In this document: positions 37,828 to 46,818 of the stretch, in pieces
Numbering within the stretch: the first letter of the stretch is position 1
Layout: each line of letters starts with the position of its first letter
NCBI RefSeq assembly: GCF_003112775.1
Contig: NZ_BFCH01000002.1
Location: forward strand, 383,195 to 447,194
Direction: 5' to 3'
Length of the DNA: 64,000 nt
From: Mycobacterium montefiorense
GTDB lineage: Bacteria > Actinomycetota > Actinomycetes > Mycobacteriales > Mycobacteriaceae
The notes under the pieces: generated by a model
Told to the model about the DNA's origin: nothing
The model's input: the letters and a program-made list of their open reading frames with translations, nothing else
Databases searched by the model: none
Made by a program: the position numbers and the translations under genes

Positions 37828-38080
37828 AAGCATACGCAAAGTAAATGCGTGTGATCTGAGAACTTCTGGATACGTGTCGTCAGGCGATCTTGTCCACATT
37901 GGCAGGCCAGGTCGACTTGTCCATATCAATATGTCTGCGTAAGGAAGGAGATGCGGGTGGGCCCGCCATTTAAATCGTAGCGTCACTCGAACATTTTTGA
38001 GGGCTTCTGTGATCTTTACGCATATTCGAACATTTTGCAGTGGAGCTTTTTCAAGCTACAAGGTAAGGAGATCATGAGGT

Positions 38081-39265
38081 ATGAAATCGAATCGAAAGCC
38101 TGAGCCGGTACCCGGTTGTAGTGAACAAATCGAGATCACGCCCGCCACGGCTAGCCAGGTCAGAGTTCCGGTGTTGAAGCAGTCGCTAAACGACGTCGGC
38201 CTGACCTGTGAGCAGACCTCCGATAGTCAGCTCGTGGAATTCATCGGTGAGGTGCGGTCGAATTTCCCACAGCAGCAGCCAGGTGATAGCCAAGGTTTCT
38301 TCATCGGCGCGCGAGTTGAGGGGTTAGGGAGAGCATTGCAGGCCGAGGCCGGTCAGTTCCTCGACGCAGTGTCTCACCTCGGGTTTGATTCCGTCAGCCA
38401 TGCGCGCGTTGCTGAGGCTGCGTCGCTGCCTGATGCGGCCAACTTTTATCGCCATATCTTGAAGGACAACCCGGGCGGCGTGGAGTACGTGAATCAGCTC
38501 ACCAAGGCGACGTGGGAGGAGTCCGATGCCGCCGCTTTCGCCCACGACCTAGCCCGGGACAATCCCTACGGTGTTCTCATGCTGGTCAAGTTGAGCCTTA
38601 AAGATATCCAGGCTGTCGCGACTGCAGATTGGATGGCTGAAGACGGACCACAAATCGGCCCGTGGTCCGACGGGCTCTCCGACGTGATTAATCAGGCTAC
38701 ATTCAATTGTTTGAGCAGCAAGAGCGGGAAGGTTGATAGGTACAGCTGCCATAAGGGCCAGCAACCGGACAAGCGGTGGGGACTGAACTATAGCGCGTAC
38801 TTTCCCTACACCAATGATTTGTCCACCTCTGACGCGGTCACCAAGCAGTACAGCGAATTGGCCGACAATATTTCGGCGACCACCGTGAAGGGTATGGACC
38901 ACCCTAGCCTGGAAGCTGCGTTGGCGAACGTTATGAATCCCACCATGCACGAAGGCTCATCCGACTATGACAGTCGGACAGCAAATGGTGGAAAGGATTC
39001 GGAGCGGGTCATCTTTTTCGCCGACAATCCCACATTCAACAGTCAGGGCAATGTGACCGATTGCGACGGCGTCGGGGTGATCGACGTTACATGGCGGTTG
39101 CAAGTCCAAAACTACAAATCGAAGAAGCATAAAACCCACACCACCTCCTTCGAGGTGTGGACTCGCTCCATGTTTTACCCCTCAGTTTACGGCGACAATA
39201 ACACCACCACGATCGGCAATCAGCTCGCAGATGACTGCAACCTCTGCCCGGTAAGGAGTAATTGA
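38081..39265 (+). CDS. Unrecognised 394-aa island protein, partner of toxin-like gene
   Basis: No known domain was recognised. The N-terminus MKSNRKPEPVPGCSEQIEI shares the PEPVP block with the next gene product. Residues about 45-190 are helical (GLGRALQAEAGQFLDAVSHLG, LPDAANFYRHILKDNPGGVEYVNQL). The C-terminal half is beta-rich and polar (WGLNYSAYFPYTNDL, ADNPTFNSQGNVTDCDGVGVIDVTWRLQVQNYKSKKHKTHTTSFEVW) and ends in CNLCPVRSN. There are several cysteines and no signal peptide or membrane helix. Codon use is AT-richer than the chromosome, consistent with transfer. AAGGAG lies upstream. An earlier ATG at 38074 encodes only nine codons. The next gene starts two bases after its stop, so they form one unit. 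Confidence 0.7.
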   Translation: MKSNRKPEPVPGCSEQIEITPATASQVRVPVLKQSLNDVGLTCEQTSDSQLVEFIGEVRSNFPQQQPGDSQGFFIGARVEGLGRALQAEAGQFLDAVSHLGFDSVSHARVAEAASLPDAANFYRHILKDNPGGVEYVNQLTKATWEESDAAAFAHDLARDNPYGVLMLVKLSLKDIQAVATADWMAEDGPQIGPWSDGLSDVINQATFNCLSSKSGKVDRYSCHKGQQPDKRWGLNYSAYFPYTNDLSTSDAVTKQYSELADNISATTVKGMDHPSLEAALANVMNPTMHEGSSDYDSRTANGGKDSERVIFFADNPTFNSQGNVTDCDGVGVIDVTWRLQVQNYKSKKHKTHTTSFEVWTRSMFYPSVYGDNNTTTIGNQLADDCNLCPVRSN

Positions 39266-39267
39266 TC

Positions 39268-39835
39268 ATGACTTCCCTCTCGACACAAATGGCGAGGCCT
39301 GAACCCGTTCCTCAATACCAGCTCAAGATTTATACGGCGCTTCCCCCCAATAGCCCAGGACACCTTCAACAACTCGCTCCAGATCACACCATCTGACCCC
39401 AACCCGATGGCAGCGGTGCTCTACGCACCTGATCTGCAGAACATCGGCTGCCTCGATAACACCGCCTCGAGCGTGGAAAGTTCCTGGGGCAAGACCGTCA
39501 CAACTGGATTCAGCCTGTCCACGACAGTCACCTTCTCGATCGAGTTTCAAGCCGAAGTAAATTTCATTGTCGAGAAAGATTCGATCAAGCTCGGCATGAG
39601 CATCTCGTTCACTGCTCAATACAATAAATCGATCTCCGAGACGATGACCTTTACCGTCCCGGCCGGCAAGAAAGGCTTTCTCTACCAGGGATACCTATAC
39701 ACCCAGCTCCTTCAGCACAACACCACGCAACGGACCTACGATTGGGTTCCGGGCTCGCGAAGTGTGTTCCTCAGCAACATTCTCTACACGTCTGCGGTTC
39801 CCGCCACCGGCACGGCGACCTTCTCCAATTCTTGA
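39268..39835 (+). pseudogene. Aerolysin/ETX-MTX2-like beta protein, frameshifted at C6
   Basis: ATG 39268, with GTAAGGAG upstream, begins MTSLSTQMARPEPVPQYQLKIYTALPPN. After the C6 run (39343-39348) this frame ends within 50 bases, while the +1 frame continues AQDTFNNSLQITPSDPNPMAAVLYAPDLQ to 39835. One C fewer would restore a protein of about 188 residues. The long part is Ser/Thr-rich alternating beta strand: SSWGKTVTTGFSLSTTVTFSIEF, then AEVNFIVEKDSIKLGMSISFTAQY, then NKSISETMTFTVPAGKKGFLYQGYLYTQ. This is like the insertion-hairpin region and flanking strands of aerolysin-type pore-forming toxins (ETX/MTX2). The fold call is inference. If translation starts at 39407, a 142-residue product is still possible. 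Confidence 0.5.
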
Positions 39836-40090
39836 CAGCACATGTGGTCCGCCCGAAAGTCGGCGTTGTCGTGAAATGTTTGGTCCGCGATCGTCTGGTA
39901 GCAGCAGTCCAGGATCGCGCAGCGGTTGACTTTGCCGCTGTAGATGCTGCATGAGCGCTGATGGATTTCGGTGACGGCGTCGTCGGGGACGATCAGCCCG
40001 CTAGTCTCGCTGCAATCGGGCACCGGGTGTCGGGGGTAGTGCTATAGCGGGGAGCGCGTCAATCCGGTTATCCGGCAGGCGGATCGAGTC
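39836..40090. other. Island right end without a supported gene
   Basis: A Cys-rich minus-strand frame (39784-40023, GTG start, 79 codons) exists but has no ribosome site and overlaps the toxin-like gene. From about 40050 the plus strand reads SIRL-x-G like the purD C-terminus, so the purD remnant extends left of the 44-bp repeat with a short deletion. Confidence 0.4.
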
Positions 40091-40134
40091 GCGCAAGAGG
40101 GCAAGATCCGACTTTAGAAAGCCACAGCTTGGCC
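40091..40134. repeat. Right copy of purD/ggtA junction repeat
   Basis: Direct repeat of 34066-34110. On the plus strand it encodes AQEGKIRL-stop, equivalent to the last codons of purD ([12 protein letters not shown]). On the minus strand it carries the true ggtA C-terminus GQAVAF-stop. The two stops overlap, as expected for the ancestral convergent purD-ggtA junction. Confidence 0.85.
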
Positions 40135-41697
40135 GTCGCGACGCGGATCGCTGGCCGCAAGGTACCCGTCGTCGAGGCGCCAGATCGCCTGGCAGCTGCC
40201 GAATGCGTTGTAGTCGTCCACGGAGAGCGGGTCGTGCCCGCGCTGCCGCAGCTCGTCGAGCGTTGACGCCGGAAACCCCTGCTCGCAACTGATCTGCATG
40301 CCCTGCACCCAGCGGAACCGCGGGCCGTCGCAGGCCGCCTGCGGGTTCTGGCCATAGTCGGCGATACGAACCATCACCTGCACGTGGCCCTGGGGTTGCA
40401 TCGGACCGCCCATCACGCCGAAGCTCATCACCGGCGCGCCATCTCTGGTCACGAAGCCGGGGATGATCGTCTGGTAGGGGCGTTTATTCGGCCCGACCTG
40501 ATTCGGATGTCCTTGATTCGCAACGAAAGCCGATCCGCGGTTGTGCAGTGAGATGCCTGTGCCGGGTACCACCACGCCGGACCCGAATCCCAGGTAGTTC
40601 GACTGAATCATCGACACCATCATGCCTGAGGCGTCGGCAGCGGTGAGATATACGGTGCCGCCGGTCGGGGTACCCGCCGACGCCGGCTTGGCTCGGTTGC
40701 GGTCGATCAGCGCGGCCCGCTGCTTGAGATACTCGGCGTCCAGCAGGTTCTCGGGGCGCAGCGGCATGTGGTCGATGTCGGAGACATAGGCCTGCGCATC
40801 GGCGAAAGCCAGTTTGAGCGCTTCGATCTGCAGATGTACGCTGTCCGCGGAATCGACTGGTAGCGAGGCCATGTCGAACTGTTGGAGGATCCCGAGCGCT
40901 ATCAACGCCACGATGCCCTGCCCGTTGGGCGGCAGCTCGTGGACGGTATAGCCCCGGTAGGCACCGCTGATCGTGCTCACCCAATCGGCGCGGTGAGCGG
41001 CGAGGTCGCTGGCCCGCATTGCGCCGCCGTTCGCCGTTGCGTGCGCGTCGAGTCGGGCCGCAAGTTCCCCGCGATAAAAAGCCTCGCCGTGGGTGGCCGC
41101 GATCTTCTCGAGTGTGTCCGCGTGCGCGGGAAGCCGAAAAAGCTCACCGGCCTTGGGTGCTCGCCCGCCGGGCAGGAAGGCGTCGGCGAACCCAGGCTGA
41201 GATTTGAACAGCGGCACCTGCGCATCCCATTGCTGCGCAATGGCCGGTGAGACCGGAAAGCCGTTGCGGCCATAGGAGATCGCCGGCTCGAAGAGGCGCT
41301 CGAAGGGGAGCTTGCCGAATTTGGCGTGCAACTGAACCCATGCTGACACCGCTCCTGGCACGGTCACCGAGTTCCAGCCGTGTGCGGGAACGCCGTTGTC
41401 GCCAAAATACTCTGGCGTCCACGCGGCCGGTGAACGGCCAGATGCGTTGAGGCCGTGTAGCTGTTTGCCATCCCATACGATGGCGAAGGCATCCGAGCCG
41501 ATGCCGTTGGACACCGGCTCCACGATTGTCAGCGTGATGGCGGTGGCGATGGCCGCGTCGGCGGCGCTGCCGCCCTGGGCGAGCATCCGCAGACCCGCTT
41601 GGGCGGCGAGTGGCTGCGATGTGCACACGACGTTTGCCCCCAGAACGGGCGTTCGTGGCCAGGCATACGGGAAGTTCCAGTCGAAGGGTGCGCTCAC
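40114..41697 (-). CDS. ggtA: Gamma-glutamyltranspeptidase GgtA
   Basis: 527 residues of the Ntn-hydrolase gamma-glutamyltransferase family (Rv0773c by position). N-terminal AAQAGLRMLAQGGSAADAAIATAITLTIVEPVSNGIGSDAF, HELPPNGQGIVALIALGIL, the autocleavage/nucleophile region TPTGGTVYLTAADASGMMVSMIQSNYLGFGSGVVVPGTGI, and SFGVMGGPMQPQGHVQV. The nucleophile is probably the Thr of GGTVYL. The precursor should self-cleave into two subunits. No signal peptide is evident. Transfers or hydrolyses gamma-glutamyl groups. Confidence 0.92.
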   Translation of the reverse strand: MSAPFDWNFPYAWPRTPVLGANVVCTSQPLAAQAGLRMLAQGGSAADAAIATAITLTIVEPVSNGIGSDAFAIVWDGKQLHGLNASGRSPAAWTPEYFGDNGVPAHGWNSVTVPGAVSAWVQLHAKFGKLPFERLFEPAISYGRNGFPVSPAIAQQWDAQVPLFKSQPGFADAFLPGGRAPKAGELFRLPAHADTLEKIAATHGEAFYRGELAARLDAHATANGGAMRASDLAAHRADWVSTISGAYRGYTVHELPPNGQGIVALIALGILQQFDMASLPVDSADSVHLQIEALKLAFADAQAYVSDIDHMPLRPENLLDAEYLKQRAALIDRNRAKPASAGTPTGGTVYLTAADASGMMVSMIQSNYLGFGSGVVVPGTGISLHNRGSAFVANQGHPNQVGPNKRPYQTIIPGFVTRDGAPVMSFGVMGGPMQPQGHVQVMVRIADYGQNPQAACDGPRFRWVQGMQISCEQGFPASTLDELRQRGHDPLSVDDYNAFGSCQAIWRLDDGYLAASDPRRDGQAVAF

Positions 41698-41772
41698 GTC
41701 CGCGAGCGTAGCGCCGCGACGATTTTCGGCGCCATACTCCGCTGTGTGACATTACGCTCGCGGCTCGACGGC

Positions 41773-42687
41773 CTAGGCCGTCAGCAGTGGTGCCATCCAG
41801 GTGAGTTCGGCCGGCAGCTGCGAACTCCAGAAGGCGGGGTTGTGCCCCCCGGGGGAGAAGCCACCCGCGGGCGGGTTGGGCAGCTGGGCGATGAACTGCT
41901 TGGTCGCGTCGTAGAACGGATCACTGTCGCCACAATCAATCCGGATCGGAATCGATGCCAGCGCCGGCATTCCGAACACCGAATTCGCGGCGAAGTCATC
42001 GGAGCCGTCGAATGCACCGGGTGCCGCCGCCCCCGAAGACATCCACAGCGCCGGGCTCACCGCGCAGATCGCCGCGGTGCGTGCGGGTCCCAGCCGACCG
42101 CCGAGCAGCAAGGCGCCATAGCCGCCCATCGACCAACCCAGGAACGCCACTCGCGAGGTGTCCAGATGTTGGCTGTCCAGCATCGGAATCAGCTCTGACA
42201 GCACCATCGCACCGGAGTCCTCGCCGGAAGCCCGCTTGTGCCAGTAACTACCGCCGCCGTCGACGGCGACGACCGCGAATGGCGGTAGTCCGGCATTGAC
42301 GGCTTGGGCCAGCCCCTGCTCGACACCGCCGGCCATCACGGTGGCCGCGTCACTGCCCTTGCCGTGCAGCGCGATCACCGGCCGCAGCGGCTTGGTCTGT
42401 CCCGGCGGCCGTGCGATCGCCCAGTTGGTCGAGATCCCACCCCGTGCCGCCGATACGAAGGAGCCGGTCGTCATGGTCGGCGCCGGGTCCCCCGCGGGAG
42501 CCGGGTCGAGCGGTGCGGTGGGCGGCGCCATTGGAACCTGCGTGCTGGCCCTCGATACCGGGATGCTGCGAGATGTTGTGCTGTGCAATAGGTTGTCGAG
42601 CGCAAATGCGCCCGTTGCACCTATAGCCGCGCCGGCACCAAGACCGAGCACGGAGCGGCGGCTCAAGTCGGGCATGCGGGCCATCAT
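41773..42687 (-). CDS. Exported esterase (Rv0774c-like)
   Basis: 304 residues from ATG 42687. The N-terminus PDLSRRSVLGLGAGAAIGATGAFAL carries a twin-arginine signal. The mature part is alpha/beta hydrolase, esterase D/mycolyltransferase-like: VIALHGKGSDAATVM, nucleophile in FLGWSMGGYGALLL, Asp in RIDCGDSDPFYD and His in SPGGHNPAFW. Rv0774c is described as an extracellular lipolytic protein. It diverges from a TetR gene. Confidence 0.88.
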   Translation of the reverse strand: MMARMPDLSRRSVLGLGAGAAIGATGAFALDNLLHSTTSRSIPVSRASTQVPMAPPTAPLDPAPAGDPAPTMTTGSFVSAARGGISTNWAIARPPGQTKPLRPVIALHGKGSDAATVMAGGVEQGLAQAVNAGLPPFAVVAVDGGGSYWHKRASGEDSGAMVLSELIPMLDSQHLDTSRVAFLGWSMGGYGALLLGGRLGPARTAAICAVSPALWMSSGAAAPGAFDGSDDFAANSVFGMPALASIPIRIDCGDSDPFYDATKQFIAQLPNPPAGGFSPGGHNPAFWSSQLPAELTWMAPLLTA

Positions 42688-42748
42688 GCCATGGGCGTTT
42701 AGCGGAAATGGCAATGCAGTACCACTTTGGCTGGCACGATGGCTACTC

Positions 42749-43366
42749 GTGACTGCAGCGGTTACTCCGAAAGGAGAACGTCGACGGTATGCGCTGGTGA
42801 GCGCTGCCGCCGAGCTGCTTGCCGAAGGCGGGTTCGAAGCGGTGCGGCACCGAGCGGTCGCACAGCGGGCCGGTCTGCCATTGGCGTCGACTACCTACTA
42901 CTTCTCTTCTCTGGACGACTTGATCGCACGGGCAGTCGAACACATCGCGATGATCGAGGTGGCTCAGCTGCGCGCGCGTGTCAACGCGTTGTCCCGCCGG
43001 CGCCGCGGCCCTGAGACCACCGCCGAGGTGCTGGTCGACCTGCTGGTGGGCGACCTCTCCGATCAGACACTCGTCGAGCAGCTGATATCGCGATACGAGC
43101 GAAACATCGCCTGCACCCGACTGACCGCTTTGCGCGAAACCATGCGTCGCAGTTTGCGGCAGCGTGCCGATGCGGTCGCCGAGGCGATCGAGCGATCCGG
43201 CCGCGCCGTGCGTATCGAGTTGATCTGCACACTGATCTGCGCCGTCGATGGCTCGGTGGTTTCCGCGCTGGTCGAGGGCCGCGATCCGCGCACCTCGGCA
43301 ATGGGCACCGTGATCGACATCATCGACGTGCTCGCACCCATCGACGAACGACCCGTGCGGATCTGA
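42749..43366 (+). CDS. TetR-family regulator (Rv0775-like)
   Basis: 205 residues from GTG 42749. HTH region RRRYALVSAAAELLAEGGFEAVRHRAVAQRAGLPLASTTYYFSSLDDLIARAVEHI. The C-terminal ligand domain is of the TetR_C type with RYERNIACTRLTALRETMRRSLRQRADAV. Divergent from the exported esterase and likely its regulator. The frame is open further upstream, but that lies inside the esterase gene. Confidence 0.88.
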   Translation: MTAAVTPKGERRRYALVSAAAELLAEGGFEAVRHRAVAQRAGLPLASTTYYFSSLDDLIARAVEHIAMIEVAQLRARVNALSRRRRGPETTAEVLVDLLVGDLSDQTLVEQLISRYERNIACTRLTALRETMRRSLRQRADAVAEAIERSGRAVRIELICTLICAVDGSVVSALVEGRDPRTSAMGTVIDIIDVLAPIDERPVRI

Positions 43367-43370
43367 CCAA

Positions 43371-44117
43371 TCACTGGCCGGTCAGCTCGGCAGGCAATGA
43401 CGGCGTCACGATGTACCCACTGGCGGCGTCTCCGTAAATCGTGATGCGGCCCGGGCAGCGCTGGGAGTACATCGCGACGTAAGCGCAGAGCACGGCGTCG
43501 ATCGGGTCTTCGGCGCGACGTAGATCGCTCTTGCGCTGCGCCATCGTCACCTGTTTGCGTAGCGCAACCCAGTCGCGGTGGTCGGTGACGCGCAACGGCA
43601 CGTCGGTAGTGGCGAGCCGCTCGACGCCGTCCATCAGCAACAGCAGCTCGGACTTGAGCCGCTCGAGGGTACGGCCGGGCTTGGCCTTGTATTTCAAGGT
43701 CCGCTCCAGCCGGAACAACGCGACGGTTGCCGCGTGCGGGTAGACCTCGATCGCGCGCTGCGCGGTCGAGGACCGTGGATCCATGTCGAGCCCCAGTTTC
43801 TCGGCCAGCCGCGCCCCGCGCGCCCCGTTGGCGAACTCGGGCTTCCCGGTGTTGACCGGATGCGCGCCGGCCTCGAATCTGCGGAAGTCGCGGTTGAGTG
43901 CGGTTTCGGCTGGGCGCTGACCAGTGGGGTTGTTCACCACCAGGGGTGCATCGAATCCGACCACGCAATGCCCGATTACGTAAGGGCGCAATGCCGCGAG
44001 GATTTCGTCATCGTCGCGGACCGCGACGGCGCTCACCAGGTCGCCCTCGGAGTCGACGACGGCGACACCGGTCGGGTTGCGAGTGCCCCACGCGAGGTCG
44101 ACCCCGGCGTAGTACAT
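43371..44117 (-). CDS. DUF429 predicted nuclease (Rv0776c-like)
   Basis: 248 residues from ATG 44117. RNase-H-like DUF429 pattern: N-terminal MYYAGVDLAWGTRNPTGVAVVD, HCVVGFDAPLVVNNPTGQRPAE, AIEVYPHAATVALF and the final EDPIDAVLCAYVAMYSQRCPG. The conserved acidic residues (Asp in GVDLAW, Asp in GFDAP, Glu in AIEVYPH, Asp in EDPIDA) form a plausible metal site. Function unproven. Confidence 0.85.
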   Translation of the reverse strand: MYYAGVDLAWGTRNPTGVAVVDSEGDLVSAVAVRDDDEILAALRPYVIGHCVVGFDAPLVVNNPTGQRPAETALNRDFRRFEAGAHPVNTGKPEFANGARGARLAEKLGLDMDPRSSTAQRAIEVYPHAATVALFRLERTLKYKAKPGRTLERLKSELLLLMDGVERLATTDVPLRVTDHRDWVALRKQVTMAQRKSDLRRAEDPIDAVLCAYVAMYSQRCPGRITIYGDAASGYIVTPSLPAELTGQ

Positions 44118-44155
44118 CCCCACAGGGTATGACCGCGACCGTAAACTGTGTGCTT

Positions 44156-45574
44156 GTGAGCATTCCGAATGTGCTGGCCGCCCGCTACGCAAGCGCCGAG
44201 ATGGTCGGGATCTGGTCGCCGGAGGCCAAGGTCGTCGCGGAGCGGCGGCTGTGGCTGGCCGTGTTGCGGGCGCAGACGGAACTCGGTGTTCCGGTGCCCG
44301 CCGAAGCGGTCGCCGATTACGAGCGGGTGCTCGAGGACGTGGACCTGGCCTCGATCGCGGCGCACGAACGGGTGACCCGGCATGACGTCAAGGCGCGCAT
44401 CGAGGAATTCAACGGCCTGGCCGGTCACGAGCACGTGCACAAAGGGATGACCAGCCGTGACCTGACCGAGAACGTCGAGCAGCTGCAGATCCGACGGTCG
44501 CTGGAGCTGGTCTTTACCCATGGCGTGGCGGTGGTCGCACGGCTCGCCGAGCGGGCCGTGACCTATCGCGATCTGGTGATGGCCGGACGCAGCCACAACG
44601 TCGCCGCGCAGGCCACCACGCTGGGCAAGCGATTCGCCTCGGCGGCGCAAGAGACGCTGATCGCGTTGACGCGGCTGCGCGAGTTGATCGACCGCTATCC
44701 GCTGCGCGGAATCAAGGGCCCGATGGGCACCTCGCAGGACATGCTCGACCTGTTGGACGGCGATGCAGCCAAGCTGGCCGCGCTCGAGCGTCGTGTCGCT
44801 GAATTCCTGGGCTTTGCAACCGTTTTGACCAGCGTCGGACAGGTGTATCCACGTTCGCTGGATCACGATGTGCTCTCAGCGCTGGTGCAGCTCGGCGCGG
44901 GGCCGTCGTCGATGGCCCACACCATCCGGCTGATGGCCGGGCACGAACTCGTCACCGAGGGGTTCGCGGAAGGGCAGGTCGGTTCGTCGGCGATGCCACA
45001 CAAGATGAACACCCGCAGCTGCGAACGCGTCAACGGACTGCAGGTGGTGCTGCGTGGCTACGCCTCGATGGCCGCCGAGCTGGCCGGCGCGCAGTGGAAC
45101 GAAGGCGACGTGTTCTGCTCGGTGATACGCCGAGTCACCTTGCCGGACAGCTTCTTTGCCATCGACGGCCAGATCGAGACGTTCTTGACGGTGCTCGACG
45201 AGTTCGGTGCCTACCCGGCGGTGATCGAGCGCGAGCTGGATCGCTATTTGCCATTCCTGGCCACCACCAAGGTGTTGATCGCGGCTGTGCGCGCGGGCAT
45301 GGGCCGCGAGGCCGCGCATCACGTGATCCGCGAACATGCGGTGGCAACGGCGCTGGCGATGCGAGAACGCGGTGCCGAACCCGATCTGCTCGACCGGTTG
45401 GCCGCCGACGAGCGGCTGCCACTGGACCGTACGGCGCTGGACGCCGCGCTGGCCGACAGAAAGGCGTTCACCGGCGCCGCCGCCGATCAGGTCGATGAGG
45501 TCGCTGCGATGGTCGACACGTTGGTGGGCCGCTACCCGGACGCGGCCAAATACGCACCGGGCGCGATCCTGTGA
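44156..45574 (+). CDS. purB: Adenylosuccinate lyase PurB
   Basis: 472 residues from GTG 44156, identical in length to Rv0777. Fumarase/aspartase fold: [63 protein letters not shown], and the flexible signature loop [20 protein letters not shown] with the catalytic Ser. Cleaves SAICAR and adenylosuccinate. Its stop overlaps the cyp126 start by four bases. Confidence 0.96.
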   Translation: MSIPNVLAARYASAEMVGIWSPEAKVVAERRLWLAVLRAQTELGVPVPAEAVADYERVLEDVDLASIAAHERVTRHDVKARIEEFNGLAGHEHVHKGMTSRDLTENVEQLQIRRSLELVFTHGVAVVARLAERAVTYRDLVMAGRSHNVAAQATTLGKRFASAAQETLIALTRLRELIDRYPLRGIKGPMGTSQDMLDLLDGDAAKLAALERRVAEFLGFATVLTSVGQVYPRSLDHDVLSALVQLGAGPSSMAHTIRLMAGHELVTEGFAEGQVGSSAMPHKMNTRSCERVNGLQVVLRGYASMAAELAGAQWNEGDVFCSVIRRVTLPDSFFAIDGQIETFLTVLDEFGAYPAVIERELDRYLPFLATTKVLIAAVRAGMGREAAHHVIREHAVATALAMRERGAEPDLLDRLAADERLPLDRTALDAALADRKAFTGAAADQVDEVAAMVDTLVGRYPDAAKYAPGAIL

Positions 45575-46818
45575 CGCTGGCTGCCGCGCTGTCGGGGATC
45601 GACTTCACCGACCTGGATAACTTCGCCAACGGTTTTCCGCACGAGTTGTTCGCCGTGCACCGCCGCGAGGCGCCGGTATATTGGCACGAGCCGACCGATA
45701 ACACCCCCGACGCAGAGGGTTTCTGGTCGGTCGCGTCCTACGCGGAAACTCTTGCGGTGCTGAAGGATCCGGTGACGTACTCATCGGTGACCGGCGGCGC
45801 TCGGCCGTTCGGCGGGACGCTGTTGCAGGACCTGGCCATCGCGGGCCAGGTGCTCAACATGATGGACGATCCGCGGCACTCACAGATCCGCCGATTGGTC
45901 AGCTCCGGGCTGGCGCCGCGAATGATCTCCTCCGTCGAGAACGACCTGCGGGCCCGGGCGCGACGGCTGCTGGATGACGTGGTACCGGGCGAACCGTTCG
46001 ACTTCCTCGTCGATATCGCCGCGGAACTGCCGATGCAGATGATCTGCATCCTGCTGGGAGTGCCTGAATCCGAACGACATTGGCTATTCGAGGCTATCGA
46101 GCCGCAGTTCGACTTCGGTGGCGCGCGCAAGGCGGCGCTTTCCCAGCTGTCCGCCGAAGAAGCAGGTTCACGGATGTACGGCTACGGCCAGGAGCTGATC
46201 GCCTCGAAACGCGCCAACCCGACCGACGACATGTTGTCGGTCGTCGCCAACGCGACGGTCGACGAGGTGGATGGGCCAGCGCCGTCCGATCTTGAGGTCT
46301 ATCTGTTCTTCAGCCTGCTGTTCAGCGCCGGTGCGGAGACCACCCGTAACGCGGTTGCCGGTGGGCTGCTGTCATTGGCCGAACATCCCGACCAATTACA
46401 CGCGCTGCGAGCGGATTTCGGCAAGCTCCCGACGGCGGTCGAGGAGATGGTGCGCTGGACATCGCCGTCGCCATCCAAGCGGCGCACCGCCGCCCGCGAC
46501 GTCGTACTCGGCGGCCAGTCGATCGCAGCCGGACAGAAGGTGCAGATCTGGGAGGGATCGGCCAACCGCGACGCCGACGTTTTCGACCGCGCAGACGAGT
46601 TCGACATCGGCCGAAAGCCCAATCCGCACTTAGGATTCGGCCAGGGCGTGCACTACTGCCTGGGCGCGAACTTGGCGCGCCTGGAACTGCGGGTCCTGTT
46701 CGAGGAGCTGCTGTCACGCTTCGGCGCCGTGCGGGTGGTGCGGCCTGTCGAATGGACGCGAAGTAACCGCCACACCGGCATCCGGCATCTGGTCGTGGAA
46801 CTGCTCGAGGAATCGTGA
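45571..46818 (+). CDS. cyp126: Cytochrome P450, CYP126-like
   Basis: 415 residues (Rv0778 is 414). I-helix [35 protein letters not shown] with ExxR, and haem loop [19 protein letters not shown]. Directly coupled to purB by GTGA overlap, as in M. tuberculosis, and followed with four-base overlap by a membrane transporter. Substrate unknown; the ferredoxin partner is not adjacent. Confidence 0.92.
   Translation: MTLAAALSGIDFTDLDNFANGFPHELFAVHRREAPVYWHEPTDNTPDAEGFWSVASYAETLAVLKDPVTYSSVTGGARPFGGTLLQDLAIAGQVLNMMDDPRHSQIRRLVSSGLAPRMISSVENDLRARARRLLDDVVPGEPFDFLVDIAAELPMQMICILLGVPESERHWLFEAIEPQFDFGGARKAALSQLSAEEAGSRMYGYGQELIASKRANPTDDMLSVVANATVDEVDGPAPSDLEVYLFFSLLFSAGAETTRNAVAGGLLSLAEHPDQLHALRADFGKLPTAVEEMVRWTSPSPSKRRTAARDVVLGGQSIAAGQKVQIWEGSANRDADVFDRADEFDIGRKPNPHLGFGQGVHYCLGANLARLELRVLFEELLSRFGAVRVVRPVEWTRSNRHTGIRHLVVELLEES

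Larger units (their letters stand above)
34111..40090. mobile_element. About 6-kb genomic island between purD and ggtA
   Basis: purD and ggtA are neighbours in M. tuberculosis; here they are separated by about 6 kb that starts and ends at copies of their junction. Contents: a WS/DGAT-like gene with lost active site, an IclR regulator, an unrecognised gene and a frameshifted beta-pore-toxin-like gene, plus long non-coding stretches. Much of 35.6-40 kb is visibly more AT-rich than the flanks. No integrase, transposase or IS end was found. The repeats fit integration of a circular molecule by a single crossover at the junction. Confidence 0.7.

Noticed and set aside
37327..37854. 175-codon plus-strand frame between IclR and the toxin-like unit
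   Set aside because: Contains the composite palindrome within its end, no ribosome site, composition not protein-like.
37987..38037. LexA/SOS box upstream of the toxin-like unit
   Set aside because: Only the TCGAAC half is present at both places; the complementary GTTCGA at four-base spacing is missing.
39784..40023. Cys-rich 79-codon minus-strand frame at the island right end
   Set aside because: GTG start without ribosome site, overlaps the toxin-like gene, and no recognised metal-binding family. Kept only as a remark.
34111..40090. Prophage or insertion sequence
   Set aside because: No integrase, transposase, terminal inverted repeats or phage structural genes were found; the flanking repeats are diverged gene ends rather than short target duplications.
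42296..42748. Longer N-terminus for the TetR at 42749
   Set aside because: The extra 151 codons lie antisense to the esterase and lack TetR similarity; the helix-turn-helix starts just after GTG 42749.
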